NCBI GenBank assembly: GCA_023436805.1
Contig: JAEZHT010000081.1
Coordinates: forward strand, 1-14,607
Direction: 5' to 3'
DNA from: Bacillota bacterium
GTDB taxonomy: Bacteria > Bacillota_I > Bacilli_A > Acholeplasmatales > UBA5453
Length of the DNA stretch: 14,607 bases
This document shows, piece after piece, positions 1 through 7,458 of the stretch; the stretch's first letter is position 1, and each line of letters opens with the position of its first letter. The position numbers and the translations under genes were made by a program. The notes beneath the pieces are model-generated. The model ran no database searches. It worked only from the letters and a program-made list of their open reading frames with translations, and was not told the DNA's origin.

Positions 1-323
1 TCTCTGGTGACTAATCCAGCAGGTTTTAAGGTTGCTCTTAAGTCAGGATTGACTTCCATCAATGCTCTAGTGATGCCGTGACGAATCGCACCAGCTTGGC
101 CGGTTAAACCGCCGCCGTATACGTTAACAGAAACGTCGAAACGACCTTCTGATTCGGTAATTGCTAATGGTTGTAAAACGTCTAAACGGGTTGCTGCTGA
201 AGGAATATATTCTTCAAATGGTCTGTCATTTACGATGAACTTACCAGTACCGCTTGTAAGGATAACTCTTGCTACAGAACTCTTACGACGTCCTGTGCCT
301 AAATATTGAACAGCTTTTGCCAT
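1..323 (-). CDS. rpsI: 30S ribosomal protein S9 (3' end outside window)
   Basis: S9 is a component of the 30S subunit head whose C-terminal tail reaches the P-site tRNA. The frame is open from the ATG at 323-321 to the left edge (107 codons). It reads [20 protein letters not shown], then [13 protein letters not shown] and [21 protein letters not shown], all typical S9 blocks. S9 is usually about 130 residues, so roughly the last 20, including the basic tail, lie beyond the window. A GGAGG at 338-334, inside the end of rplM, is 10 bases before the ATG and fixes the start. Only 2 bases separate it from the rplM stop, so the two genes should be co-transcribed and translationally coupled, the usual L13-S9 pair. 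Confidence 0.97.
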   Translation of the reverse strand, partial: MAKAVQYLGTGRRKSSVARVILTSGTGKFIVNDRPFEEYIPSAATRLDVLQPLAITESEGRFDVSVNVYGGGLTGQAGAIRHGITRALMEVNPDLRATLKPAGLVTR

Positions 324-325
324 GA

Positions 326-763
326 TTATAGTACCTCCAACTTAACTGGTTTTTGGGCAATGTGCGGATGTTCGCTACCAGCATAAACGTATAATTTCTT
401 AAACATTACGCTACCTAAACGGTTGTGTGGTAACATACCTTCTACTGCTTTTTCTACCATTCTGGTTGGGAACTTAGCCATAACGTCTTTTGCCGTTGTT
501 GTCTTTAAGCTACCAGCATAATCACTGTGTGAATAATAGACTTTACCAGTCCATTTCTTCCCTGTTAATTGAATTTTTTCAGCATTAATAATGATAACAT
601 TATCACCAGTATCTACGTGAGGAGCGTAGTATGGGTTATTCTTACCTTTTAAAATTGCTGCCACTTGAGTCGCTAAGCGTCCAAGTGTTGCGCCATCTGC
701 GTCGATCACATACCATTTTCTTTGGATGTTCGCCGGATTTGGCATAATTGTTGTTTTCATCAT
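326..763 (-). CDS. rplM: 50S ribosomal protein L13
   Basis: L13 is an early-assembly protein of the large ribosomal subunit. The 145-residue product has the family blocks [18 protein letters not shown] near the N-terminus, [16 protein letters not shown] around residues 48-64, the [14 protein letters not shown] segment, and MLPHNRLG near residues 110-117. Length is as expected. Two ATGs are adjacent (763 and 760). The family usually begins M-R/K-T-T, which favours the second, while the AAGGAGGAG at 779-771 suits either. The gene is preceded by its own promoter and by a hairpin that covers part of the Shine-Dalgarno sequence. It is followed after 2 bases by rpsI. Confidence 0.97.
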   Translation of the reverse strand: MMKTTIMPNPANIQRKWYVIDADGATLGRLATQVAAILKGKNNPYYAPHVDTGDNVIIINAEKIQLTGKKWTGKVYYSHSDYAGSLKTTTAKDVMAKFPTRMVEKAVEGMLPHNRLGSVMFKKLYVYAGSEHPHIAQKPVKLEVL

Positions 764-775
764 TGTAATTCTCCT

Positions 776-797
776 CCTTATTGTGGTTGTAATAAGG
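776..797 (-). promoter_or_regulatory. Leader hairpin overlapping the rplM Shine-Dalgarno
   Basis: In the rplM leader, CCTTATT (797-791) can pair perfectly with AATAAGG (782-776) around an 8-base loop. The 3' arm includes the first four bases of the AAGGAGG ribosome-binding site (779-773). This could sequester the site and modulate translation of rplM-rpsI. L13 leaders with autoregulatory structure are known in Firmicutes. I infer a similar role but cannot show that this is the same element. Confidence 0.5.
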
Positions 798-831
798 GCT
801 ATTTTGGGCTTTTTTAAAACGTACCGTATAA

Positions 832-860
832 ATCTTACTATAAGTACAGGTGTTTGTCAA
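832..860 (-). promoter_or_regulatory. Promoter for rplM-rpsI
   Basis: A perfect -35 TTGACA (860-855) is followed after 17 bases by a -10 TAAGAT (837-832), which matches TATAAT at 4 of 6 positions. The predicted start, near 825, gives a leader of about 60 bases ahead of rplM. No convincing terminator lies between the yitT stop (913) and this promoter, so read-through from metG-yitT is also possible. Confidence 0.75.
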
Positions 861-912
861 CCATAATATTTAGTAATTTCATATGCATCGTTTCGATTCA
901 AAATAACTGCAC

Positions 913-1812
913 TTATACGATGGTTTTTCTTGCGAAGTTGCCTTGAATGGTTTTCACTGGTTGGGTGATCATGAAGGCTTTTGGATCAAAATCTTTAACT
1001 AATTTGCGAATTTGTGTGAGTTCATACGATGAAATCACGACGATGACCATGGTTTTTTCTTTATGAGAATACGCCCCTTCAACCTTGGCTAATGTCACGC
1101 CACGGTAGACCTTTTCAAGGATCAATTGCGTGAGTTGTGCAGGTGATTCGGTGATGATTTCAACTTTCATAAAGTTATATGCCGTATGTAATTTATCCGT
1201 AACCATAGTTGAAACAATGATGCGAATGATGGTGTAGGCAGCGACACTTGCGCTACCAAACACAATCGCACCAAACAAAGCGATGCCTACGTTTAAGACC
1301 AACGAAATGAATCCAACCGATGTCCCGTGACGTAAGGAATAATATTGTGCAATGATGTCTAATCCACCTGTGGATGTCCCATATTTCAATGCCCCGCCGA
1401 CGCCAACACCGACGAGTAACCCGCCCATGACAGCTAAGACAAAGGTATCATCAATGCCCATATCCAAGACAGGGATGAACCCTAAAATGGTGGACTGAAT
1501 GACGACCGATATGATGGAATAAATGGTAAAGCGTTTGGATACACCAAACCAACCCAAGATGAGGATTGGGATGTTCCCAACCATGATGAATATCCCTAGA
1601 AAACTGTTGCCTAAATTGAACCCAAACTGACTGTTTAAGATGTTTCGGGTCAACTGACCAATCCCTGGAATACCCCCTGTGTAAAGCGGTTCTGCTGCGG
1701 CTTCAAGAAACCAGCTGACACCAATACCATATACGATGGTAAACAGTGTCACAGCAAACAGCGCACGTAATTCAAGAAATAGTTTTTCATTATTCTTAAA
1801 TAGCTTGCCCAT
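913..1812 (-). CDS. YitT family membrane protein (DUF161/DUF2179)
   Basis: The 299-residue product is an integral membrane protein of the widespread YitT/YpjC family, whose transported substrate or role is not established. About five hydrophobic segments are visible in residues 14-200. The family signature glycine-rich stretches are present: YTGGIPGIGQL (about 44-54) and GALKYGTSTGGLDIIAQ (about 140-156). A soluble C-terminal domain of about 75 residues (roughly 215-290), ending near MITQPVKTIQGNF, corresponds to DUF2179. The ATG at 1812 lies 2 bases after the metG stop, with AAAAGGA as its ribosome-binding site, so it should be co-transcribed with metG under the Met T-box. That link may reflect convenience rather than function. 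Confidence 0.9.
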   Translation of the reverse strand: MGKLFKNNEKLFLELRALFAVTLFTIVYGIGVSWFLEAAAEPLYTGGIPGIGQLTRNILNSQFGFNLGNSFLGIFIMVGNIPILILGWFGVSKRFTIYSIISVVIQSTILGFIPVLDMGIDDTFVLAVMGGLLVGVGVGGALKYGTSTGGLDIIAQYYSLRHGTSVGFISLVLNVGIALFGAIVFGSASVAAYTIIRIIVSTMVTDKLHTAYNFMKVEIITESPAQLTQLILEKVYRGVTLAKVEGAYSHKEKTMVIVVISSYELTQIRKLVKDFDPKAFMITQPVKTIQGNFARKTIV

Positions 1813-1814
1813 AG

Positions 1815-3371
1815 TTATCCTTTTAAGATTTCTTCAAGTTTCTCCTGTGGGTTATAACGTTCGAATAATACCACAGGTGCGTTGAGTTGTGTGCCATCTT
1901 CGAAACCACCAAATGTGGTAATCGAATCAAATGTATTTTTGGTTGTGTTGATTTGACGTAAAATTTCGTTGGCAGTGTCCGGGATGAACGCACGTAGTAC
2001 AACCGCTGTGATGCGGATGGTTTCTAACAGTTCATACAATACGCCATCGAGTTCGGCTTGAGCAGTTTCGTCTTTAAATAGTTTCCAAGGTTCTGTGACA
2101 TCGATGAATTTATTCGCTTGTCTCAACACCTTCATGATTTCTTCAATCGCGTCAGCGACACGATATTCATCCATCTTTGAACGGACTTGTGCTAGAAGTG
2201 TTGAAGTGGCTTCAACCAATGAAATTTCATATGTCTTTTGGGTATTGGCTTTCTTCACTAAACCGCCACGGTACTTATTAGCCATACCGATGGTGCGGTT
2301 CACCAAGTTACCCAACGTGTTGGCCAAATCGGTGTTGTTTCTTTCAATCAACAACTCATAGGTAAGGTTACCATCTGCTGCGAATGGGATTTCATGTAGA
2401 ACATAATATCTTAACGTGTCTTTTTTGAAGAATTTCAAGATATCATCGACATACATTGTATTCCCTAAGGATTTACTCATCTTCGATTTATCGATTAAGA
2501 CCCATGGGTGACCAAATACAGTTTTAGGTAATTCTAACCCTAAAGCCATCAACATGATTGGCCAATAAATGGTATGGAATCTTAAAATGTCTTTACCAAT
2601 CAAATGGATGTCTGCTGGCCAGTATTTTTTGAAGTTTTCAGAAGGCGTTAACGACGCATCCAAATCCAACCCACTGATGTAGTTGGTTAAGGCGTCAATC
2701 CACACATAAATGACATGTTTTGGGTCAAAGGTTGGGATACCCCATTTGAAGGATGTTCTCGATACCGACAAATCTTGAAGTGGTTCACTCAAGAAGTTGT
2801 TTAACATTTCATTTTTTCTGGATTCTGGTGCGATGAATTCTGGATGGTTTTGAATGTGTTCAATGAGTCTTGGTTGGTATTTCTTCAAATCGAAAAAGAA
2901 CGTTTCTTCTTCAGTCCATACCAAAGTATCACCATTGGGACCTTTGCCATCGACGATGTCTTTTTCAGAGATGAATGATTCTTCTGATACACTGTACCAT
3001 CCCGCATACTTACCTAAATAGATGTCACCTTGATCATACAATTTTTTGAAAATGGCTTGAACGACTTGACGGTGGTTTTCATCGGTAGTGCGGATGAAAT
3101 GATCATATTCAACGCCCACGGCTGCGTAAATGCGTTTAATTTCACTGGAAATGAGGTCAGTATACGCTTGTGGTTCCATGCCTTTACCTGCCGCACGTGA
3201 TTCAATTTTTTGACCGTGTTCGTCGGTCCCGGTTTGAAAATAGACGTCATAGCCGTCGAGACGCTTGAAGCGTGCAATCGCATCGGCTAAGATGGCTTCA
3301 TACACGTTTCCAACGTGTGGAATCGCAGAAGCATACGCTATCGCTGTTGAAATATAAAATGGTTTTTTCAT
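1815..3371 (-). CDS. metG: Methionyl-tRNA synthetase (short, zinc-knuckle-less form)
   Basis: This class I synthetase charges tRNA-Met with methionine in the cytosol. The HIGH-type motif is PHVGN at residues 18-22, followed by DVYFQTGTDEHGQKIE. KMSKS is at 297-301 (bases 2483-2469) within DKSKMSKSLGN. The connective peptide keeps the YAGWYSVSEESF frame, but the zinc cysteines of many bacterial MetRS are replaced (S-x-x-E, and GPNG in place of C-x-x-C). At 518 residues it lacks the C-terminal EMAP-II-like tRNA-binding domain that brings B. subtilis MetRS to about 660. The start has GGAGG at 3385-3381, 9 bases upstream. It is controlled by a T-box with an AUG specifier and continues into yitT. 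Confidence 0.97.
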   Translation of the reverse strand: MKKPFYISTAIAYASAIPHVGNVYEAILADAIARFKRLDGYDVYFQTGTDEHGQKIESRAAGKGMEPQAYTDLISSEIKRIYAAVGVEYDHFIRTTDENHRQVVQAIFKKLYDQGDIYLGKYAGWYSVSEESFISEKDIVDGKGPNGDTLVWTEEETFFFDLKKYQPRLIEHIQNHPEFIAPESRKNEMLNNFLSEPLQDLSVSRTSFKWGIPTFDPKHVIYVWIDALTNYISGLDLDASLTPSENFKKYWPADIHLIGKDILRFHTIYWPIMLMALGLELPKTVFGHPWVLIDKSKMSKSLGNTMYVDDILKFFKKDTLRYYVLHEIPFAADGNLTYELLIERNNTDLANTLGNLVNRTIGMANKYRGGLVKKANTQKTYEISLVEATSTLLAQVRSKMDEYRVADAIEEIMKVLRQANKFIDVTEPWKLFKDETAQAELDGVLYELLETIRITAVVLRAFIPDTANEILRQINTTKNTFDSITTFGGFEDGTQLNAPVVLFERYNPQEKLEEILKG

Positions 3372-3395
3372 CTTCTTTTACCTCCATTTTTTCGT

Positions 3396-3427
3396 AAAAA
3401 AATCGCCCTTAAAAACGCTAAGGACGA
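3396..3427 (-). terminator. T-box-controlled intrinsic terminator before metG
   Basis: TCGTCCTTA (3427-3419) pairs with TAAGGGCGA (3411-3403), one G-U included, around a 7-base loop. It is followed by seven consecutive T residues (3402-3396). The 5' arm is the same CCTTA segment used by the antiterminator, so the two folds exclude each other as expected for a T-box. Confidence 0.92.
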
Positions 3428-3616
3428 AAAGATCGCGGTACCACCTTAGTTCTATGGTTGCCCATAGCCCTCAAACACTTAACGCGTGCTCACGGTCTGG
3501 TCTACGTATCGACCAAACGGCTCCGAAGTCATCTTCTGATTGTGTTCTGTTTGTTTACACCTACCACAAACTCTCTTGCTTAAAACCACAATCATACTCT
3601 CTTCATCCAAGCCTGT
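3396..3616 (-). promoter_or_regulatory. T-box riboswitch, methionine-specific, upstream of metG
   Basis: The hallmark T-box sequence AAGGTGGTACCGCG lies at 3447-3434. Stem I pairs GATTGTG with CACAATC and, below it, GAAG with CTTC. These enclose a specifier loop with AGTA on the 5' side and an ATG triplet at 3532-3530 on the 3' side, i.e. the Met codon. An 8-bp helix (GTTTGGTC/GACCAGAC, one G-U) follows, then a stem III hairpin CTATGG-GCAA-CCATAG. The antiterminator pairs CTAAGG with CCTTAG and leaves a UGGU bulge, complementary to an ACCA tRNA end as expected for an A73 discriminator. Uncharged tRNA-Met should therefore favour read-through into metG-yitT. Confidence 0.95.
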
Positions 3617-3622
3617 AACCCT

Positions 3623-3651
3623 ATTATATATAATAACCTGCATAAAAACAA
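3623..3651 (-). promoter_or_regulatory. Promoter for the T-box/metG/yitT transcript
   Basis: A -35-like TTGTTT (3651-3646) and a perfect -10 TATAAT (3628-3623) are separated by 17 bases. Transcription should begin near 3616, just ahead of T-box stem I. The -35 lies in the loop and right arm of a 10-bp inverted repeat. Confidence 0.75.
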
Positions 3652-3665
3652 CTCATTTATGCAGG
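3637..3665 (-). repeat. 10-bp inverted repeat between rsmI and metG
   Basis: CCTGCATAAA (3665-3656) is perfectly complementary to TTTATGCAGG (3646-3637) across a 9-base spacer. It is about 57 bases downstream of the rsmI stop and overlaps the metG -35 and spacer. As RNA it could be the terminator of the upstream operon, although its tail in this direction is TTATTA rather than a clean T-run. Read on the plus strand, CATTTTTC follows. Alternatively it is an operator at the metG promoter. The structure is clear but its role is not. Confidence 0.5.
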
Positions 3666-3721
3666 CATTTTTCATTCGATTATAAAGTTGTTTTTTACTG
3701 AAAAATCAATTCAGTCCACCC

Positions 3722-4570
3722 TTACTTTTTGATGCCGCCAGCGTGGATGATTTGTTGATAAACTTCATTTTTGTGAACGCCGAGTTCATTGGCTACTTTC
3801 TTGATCGCCTCTTTTTCAGAGTAACCCAACGCAATGTATTCTTTAACATCCGTAACGATATCCCCTGTGGATGTGGTTTCATCTGATTTACCTGATACCA
3901 ATATCACAAACTCACCTTTTTCGTGGATATCGCCCTCGATTAAAGTGGTGATGTCGCCTTCATAAAATGTTTCAAATTGCTTGGTCAATTCTTTAGCCAA
4001 AACAACTTTTCGGTTGCCTAAGACAGTCAACATGTCCGCAAGTGTGGTTTTAACACGATCCCCACGTTCATAAAAAACCAGTGTATGAGGTAAACCTGAA
4101 AGCTTATTTAATTCCTGTTGCCTTTTCGAAATCGTTCGATCGAGAAACCCATAGAATGTGAATGGTTGAGGAACCAATCCAGAAGCGACCAGCGCTGCTA
4201 AAACCGCACTCGCACCAGGAATCGGAACCACGGGGAAATGGTCTTTAACAAGCAAGACCAAATCGAATCCTGGATCAGAGATCGCAGGTGTACCCGCATC
4301 GGTGACTAATCCCACCGAATCGCCATTTTCTAGATGTTTAAGCACTTCTAGAGCTGCACTTTTCTTGTTGTGTTCGTGGTAGCTTTTAACGGGTTTAGAT
4401 ATCTCATAATGAGACAATAACTTAAGTGTATTACGGGTATCTTCAGCAAAAATCACTTGAACCGTTTTTAGCGTTTCAAGTGCTCTCAGTGTGATGTCTT
4501 TTAAATTGCCAATGGGGGTTGAAATCAAATACAACGTGGGTTTGTTTTCAACAAAACTTTGGCGTACCAT
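3722..4570 (-). CDS. rsmI: 16S rRNA (cytidine-1402-2'-O)-methyltransferase
   Basis: RsmI 2'-O-methylates C1402 in the decoding centre of 16S rRNA using S-adenosylmethionine. The 282-residue product shows the family order: LYLISTPIGNLKDITLRAL near the N-terminus, IFAEDTRNTLKLL, TDAGTPAISDPG, VPIPGASAVLAALVASGL and FTFYGFL, plus the C-terminal helical region GYSEKEAIKKVANELGV. The start at 4570 is preferred because family members begin about 10 residues before TLYL, and because it lies 1 base past the upstream stop (4572). The frame stays open to an ATG at 4603, which would overlap the neighbour. Neither start has a strong ribosome-binding site. It occupies the place of yabC in B. subtilis. Confidence 0.95.
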   Translation of the reverse strand: MVRQSFVENKPTLYLISTPIGNLKDITLRALETLKTVQVIFAEDTRNTLKLLSHYEISKPVKSYHEHNKKSAALEVLKHLENGDSVGLVTDAGTPAISDPGFDLVLLVKDHFPVVPIPGASAVLAALVASGLVPQPFTFYGFLDRTISKRQQELNKLSGLPHTLVFYERGDRVKTTLADMLTVLGNRKVVLAKELTKQFETFYEGDITTLIEGDIHEKGEFVILVSGKSDETTSTGDIVTDVKEYIALGYSEKEAIKKVANELGVHKNEVYQQIIHAGGIKK

Positions 4571-4571
4571 G

Positions 4572-4982
4572 TTACTCGAGACAAATACGTTTGGCTTGTT
4601 CATGCCAATCGCGTTCTGCGTAAATGATGCGCATCAATTCTTTACGTTTCGCAATGCCAACTTTGAATTGACGACGGACGTTATCGATAAAGAAGTGCTC
4701 TGAGGTATTGTACAAATCATCGAACATCGATAGTTTCAATAAATTGAGCAATACAATGTGGCGGGTGGCTTTCGGTTGATTCACGAAATACGCAACCGTG
4801 GCTTCTTTGTCGCTTGCAAGAGAGAATGTGTATTCTTTATAGATGTCGTCACCAACTTCGGCCAACATCATGTTCAAAATGCGTTTTTCATACGCATTCG
4901 GTTCCCCATCAATCGCGACCATGTGGATCGCCAAATCGAGGAATTTCAGTTTTTCTTTACGGTTGAGTAGACTGAGTAACAT
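4572..4982 (-). CDS. Small TerB-like helical protein, function unknown
   Basis: The product is a 136-residue soluble protein with no signal peptide or membrane helix. Its N-terminal part, FLDLAIHMVAIDGEPNAYEKRIL (about residues 14-36), resembles the alpha-helical TerB-like pattern in which an (A/I)DGE turn is followed by an acidic helix. The remainder is charged and probably helical, with many Arg/Lys near the end. The frame could open at a TTG at 4997, but that codon overlaps the GGGAGGG (4995-4989), which is the ribosome-binding site for the ATG at 4982, so 4982 is chosen. It overlaps the end of the trmN6-like gene by 26 bases and ends 1 base before rsmI. In B. subtilis this slot holds yazA (GIY-YIG), which this is not. 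The TerB assignment is tentative. Confidence 0.75.
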   Translation of the reverse strand: MLLSLLNRKEKLKFLDLAIHMVAIDGEPNAYEKRILNMMLAEVGDDIYKEYTFSLASDKEATVAYFVNQPKATRHIVLLNLLKLSMFDDLYNTSEHFFIDNVRRQFKVGIAKRKELMRIIYAERDWHEQAKRICLE

Positions 4983-5715
4983 ATGATTCCCTCCCAATGT
5001 TATATATGTCTAAAATGGCTTTAGTCCAGTTATCTTTATGATAAACGACCAGTGGGGTTTCCACGATCAAGCCACCTTCTAATCTGTTTTTAACGGCTTC
5101 AATCAATACATGATTGGGTTTGGTGTTTCTTCTGGGTTGGACCAGACGCATTCTTTTTGGTTCTAAATCGTGCTTTCTGAGTAAACTTAAAATATCTGTC
5201 AAACGATCAGGACGGTGAACCATGTAAAATGAACCACCATTATTTAATAATGCGTGTGCCTCGATGATGAGTTCTTCTAAAGTCAACATGACTTCATGTC
5301 TAGCAATGGTCAAATAAGCATTCTTATTGAGGTGTGGTTCGTTAGGTACTTTAAAGAAAGGTGGGTTCGCGGTAACGATGTCAAAAGACAACTTACCAAC
5401 GGTTTTAGATATCCCTTTTAAGTCCCTGTGGTGAAGGTGGATTTGGTGTTCTAAATGGTTGATAGATACACCTTTAACCGCCATCTCGAAGACCTTTTCT
5501 TGGATTTCTACCCCGTGTATTTCCGCTTTTGTTTTTACGGATAAATAAAGCGGAATTGCAGCATTTCCGGTACACAGATCCATAATGCGTTTGGTGTTTT
5601 TCTTGATTTTCACAAAGTCACCCAACAACATCGAATCGATGGAAAAAGAAAACATCTCTGGATCTTGGATGATTTTGAGTCTAGGGTAACCTAATAAATC
5701 ATTCTCAATTTGCAT
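4957..5715 (-). CDS. TrmN6/YabB-like SAM-dependent adenine-N6 methyltransferase
   Basis: The 252-residue Rossmann-fold methyltransferase has motif I as DLCTGNAAIPLYL (about 46-58), an acidic SAM-ribose position at E70 (GVEIQ), and NPPF at 117-120, the signature of enzymes that methylate exocyclic amino groups of adenine. The N-terminal LLGYPRLKIIQDPEMFSFSIDSMLL matches the YabB/TrmN6 group, which modifies A37 of tRNA1(Val) in E. coli; the B. subtilis YabB target is less certain. The ATG at 5715 lies within the end of ricT (11-base overlap), implying coupling. The position between ricT and rsmI repeats the yaaT-(yabA)-yabB-yabC order of B. subtilis, supporting the call. An rRNA substrate cannot be excluded. 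Confidence 0.88.
   Translation of the reverse strand: MQIENDLLGYPRLKIIQDPEMFSFSIDSMLLGDFVKIKKNTKRIMDLCTGNAAIPLYLSVKTKAEIHGVEIQEKVFEMAVKGVSINHLEHQIHLHHRDLKGISKTVGKLSFDIVTANPPFFKVPNEPHLNKNAYLTIARHEVMLTLEELIIEAHALLNNGGSFYMVHRPDRLTDILSLLRKHDLEPKRMRLVQPRRNTKPNHVLIEAVKNRLEGGLIVETPLVVYHKDNWTKAILDIYNIGRESYVTQSTQP
4983..4995 (-). promoter_or_regulatory. Ribosome-binding site deciding the start at 4982
   Basis: GGGAGGG at 4995-4989 lies 6 bases before the ATG at 4982-4980. A start at the upstream in-frame TTG (4997) would put this site inside the coding sequence, so the later ATG is the better start. Confidence 0.8.
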
Positions 5716-6508
5716 GTTTCTTTTCGATGTCCTTTAAAAGCACATATCCAAATGACCCATCTTCAAAAGCCACTTTCAGTTGTTGTTTTAAAATATTGAT
5801 GCCAATGACGGTAGCTCCGCCATCTTTGGTTTTAATTTTATCACCGACATCCGGCATGTTTTGACGGAGTTCTTCGTATACGCTGTTTTCAAATTTGATG
5901 CAGCAGAGGAGTTTGCCGCAGTTACCACTGATTTTTTGTGGATTCAATGATAAGTTTTGATTTTTAGCCATTTTGATGGAGACATTATCAAACTCACCAA
6001 TGAATGTGGTACAACAAGTGATTAAACCACAAGGTCCGATGCCACCAATGAATTTCGCGCCATCTCTAGAACCCACTTGTCTAAGCTCAATTCGAGTTTT
6101 AAAGCTTTCCGATAGGTCTTTAACCAATTGTCTAAAGTCTACACGGTTTTCGGATTCGAAGTAAACGACCAAACGATCGCGGTCCAAAGTGTATTCTGCT
6201 GCTAAAAGCTTCATATCCAGTTGATTACGCTTAACCAAATCCTTGGTGACTTTAATCACTTGTAATTCTAGACCTTTATTGTAATCATTTTCTTCGATAT
6301 CGTTATCGGTGGCTAACCGTAAAATCGGTTTGAGTTCTGTTTGTAATTCTTCTTCCTTTACTTCAACAAGCTTCCCAACTACCTTGCCTAATTCAATGCC
6401 TCTAACGGTTTCGACCACGACCATGGTTTGGTCTTTAATCGTCAATGAATTGGGGTTAAAATAGTATCTTTTACCAGCTTGTCTAAATTGCACTTGTGCA
6501 ACAAGCAT
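5705..6508 (-). CDS. ricT: RicT/YaaT, PSP1-domain protein of the Ric (Y) complex
   Basis: RicT works with RicA (YmcA) and RicF (YlbF) in B. subtilis, affecting RNase Y-dependent mRNA maturation, and the complex carries Fe-S clusters. The 267-residue product has an N-terminal beta-rich part, the PSP1 C-terminal domain (about 65-150), and the conserved cysteine region GPCGLITCCTTF and SGNCGKLLCCIKFEN, giving Cys160, 165, 166, 197, 202 and 203, all consistent with Fe-S ligation. The start has AAGGTGA a few bases upstream. The stop is TGA and lies 11 bases inside the next gene, evidence that UGA is a stop in this genome. The ricA and ricF partners are not in the window. Confidence 0.93.
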   Translation of the reverse strand: MLVAQVQFRQAGKRYYFNPNSLTIKDQTMVVVETVRGIELGKVVGKLVEVKEEELQTELKPILRLATDNDIEENDYNKGLELQVIKVTKDLVKRNQLDMKLLAAEYTLDRDRLVVYFESENRVDFRQLVKDLSESFKTRIELRQVGSRDGAKFIGGIGPCGLITCCTTFIGEFDNVSIKMAKNQNLSLNPQKISGNCGKLLCCIKFENSVYEELRQNMPDVGDKIKTKDGGATVIGINILKQQLKVAFEDGSFGYVLLKDIEKKHAN

Positions 6509-6519
6509 GTATTCACCTT

Positions 6520-7458
6520 CTATCTCTCTAAGTCAAGCACCAACTGTGTGAGTGCCATCTCTATATTTATATTATAGTTTAATCTATACAAAATCGTTTG
6601 GATTTGTTTTAAATGCTTTAAAATATCTTCCATCGAGAGCATGTTTGCAATCGTTTCATACTCTTCAGAAAAGACTTCAAACGCGATGATTTCTTTGTTT
6701 TTTGTTTTGAGCAAATCGAGATAATAAATCATCAACAATTCTAAAAACTGTATAAGAATCGTCTTATCGGTTCGAATGATGGCCATTTTGGTTTCAAATA
6801 ACAACCATAATGGTTCTTTTTTTAACAACGTTTTATGGTAGTTTTTGATGCAATTGATGAGTTCAATGACTTGATCGGATTTTGCCATCTCCAATACGAC
6901 TGCCCTGTCTTTGTTTAAATAGGGTAGAAATTCTGCGATGTAAGGATCAATGCCAGCTGCTTTAAGTTCTTCCGTGAGTTCGTTTTCACTTCTCGGTTTT
7001 AAGAAAATGATTTGACTGCGTGATTGAATCGTTGGTAACACGAGTTCTGGGTTATCTGAAAGTAAAAATCCAACGGTTTGTTTGGATAGTGGTTCTTCGA
7101 GAAATTTGAGCAATCCATTCGCAGCAGCGGTGGATAATTTGTCCACTTCATCGATGATATAGACACGCGCCCCTTTGGTCAGTGATGTTTTTGAAAACTC
7201 ACTTTGTAAGTCCGCGATTTGTTCTTTTTTGATGTTTTGTCCAGCGGGTTCAATGAACATCAAGTTCACATGACCGCTGGTTTTGAGTAGTTCTGCCCCT
7301 TCGGGCTTGTTCAACAATAATGCATTCGCAATCTCAAAAGCCAATTCTTTTTTGCCGGAACCTTTTGGTCCAGTAAATAAGTATAAATGACTCAATCGGT
7401 CTTTAGCGATGGCTTTTTTGAATTGGTTTAAAATGGTTTGCTGTTTTATGTTCGGCAT
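6520..7458 (-). CDS. holB: DNA polymerase III delta-prime subunit, zinc-less
   Basis: HolB is a component of the clamp loader that opens the beta sliding clamp on DNA. The 312-residue AAA+ protein has Walker A GPKGSGKK (30-37), Walker B-like IIDEVDKL (101-108), NGLLKFLEEP (114-123) and a sensor/SRC position reading SRS (146-148). The four-cysteine zinc module expected between Walker A and B is absent, with no Cys in that stretch. Gene order (tmk-holB-ricT) supports delta-prime rather than DnaX, whose protein would be longer. It overlaps the end of tmk by 13 bases and ends with TAG, 11 bases before the ricT ATG. Confidence 0.92.
   Translation of the reverse strand: MPNIKQQTILNQFKKAIAKDRLSHLYLFTGPKGSGKKELAFEIANALLLNKPEGAELLKTSGHVNLMFIEPAGQNIKKEQIADLQSEFSKTSLTKGARVYIIDEVDKLSTAAANGLLKFLEEPLSKQTVGFLLSDNPELVLPTIQSRSQIIFLKPRSENELTEELKAAGIDPYIAEFLPYLNKDRAVVLEMAKSDQVIELINCIKNYHKTLLKKEPLWLLFETKMAIIRTDKTILIQFLELLMIYYLDLLKTKNKEIIAFEVFSEEYETIANMLSMEDILKHLKQIQTILYRLNYNINIEMALTQLVLDLER

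Noticed and set aside
642..860. Minus-strand frame of 72 codons overlapping the start of rplM and its promoter
   Set aside because: It covers the rplM leader, promoter and 5' coding region in another frame, its composition is not protein-like (Asn/Arg-rich), and rplM is certain.
895..912. Short ATCG-AAA-CGAT hairpin after yitT as a terminator
   Set aside because: The stem is only 4 bp and no T-run follows.
5705..5707. Possible use of UGA as Trp, as in Mycoplasma
   Set aside because: The only gene-terminal TGA (ricT) occurs where the family ends and the next gene begins, and conserved Trp positions checked in metG use TGG, so UGA reads as stop.
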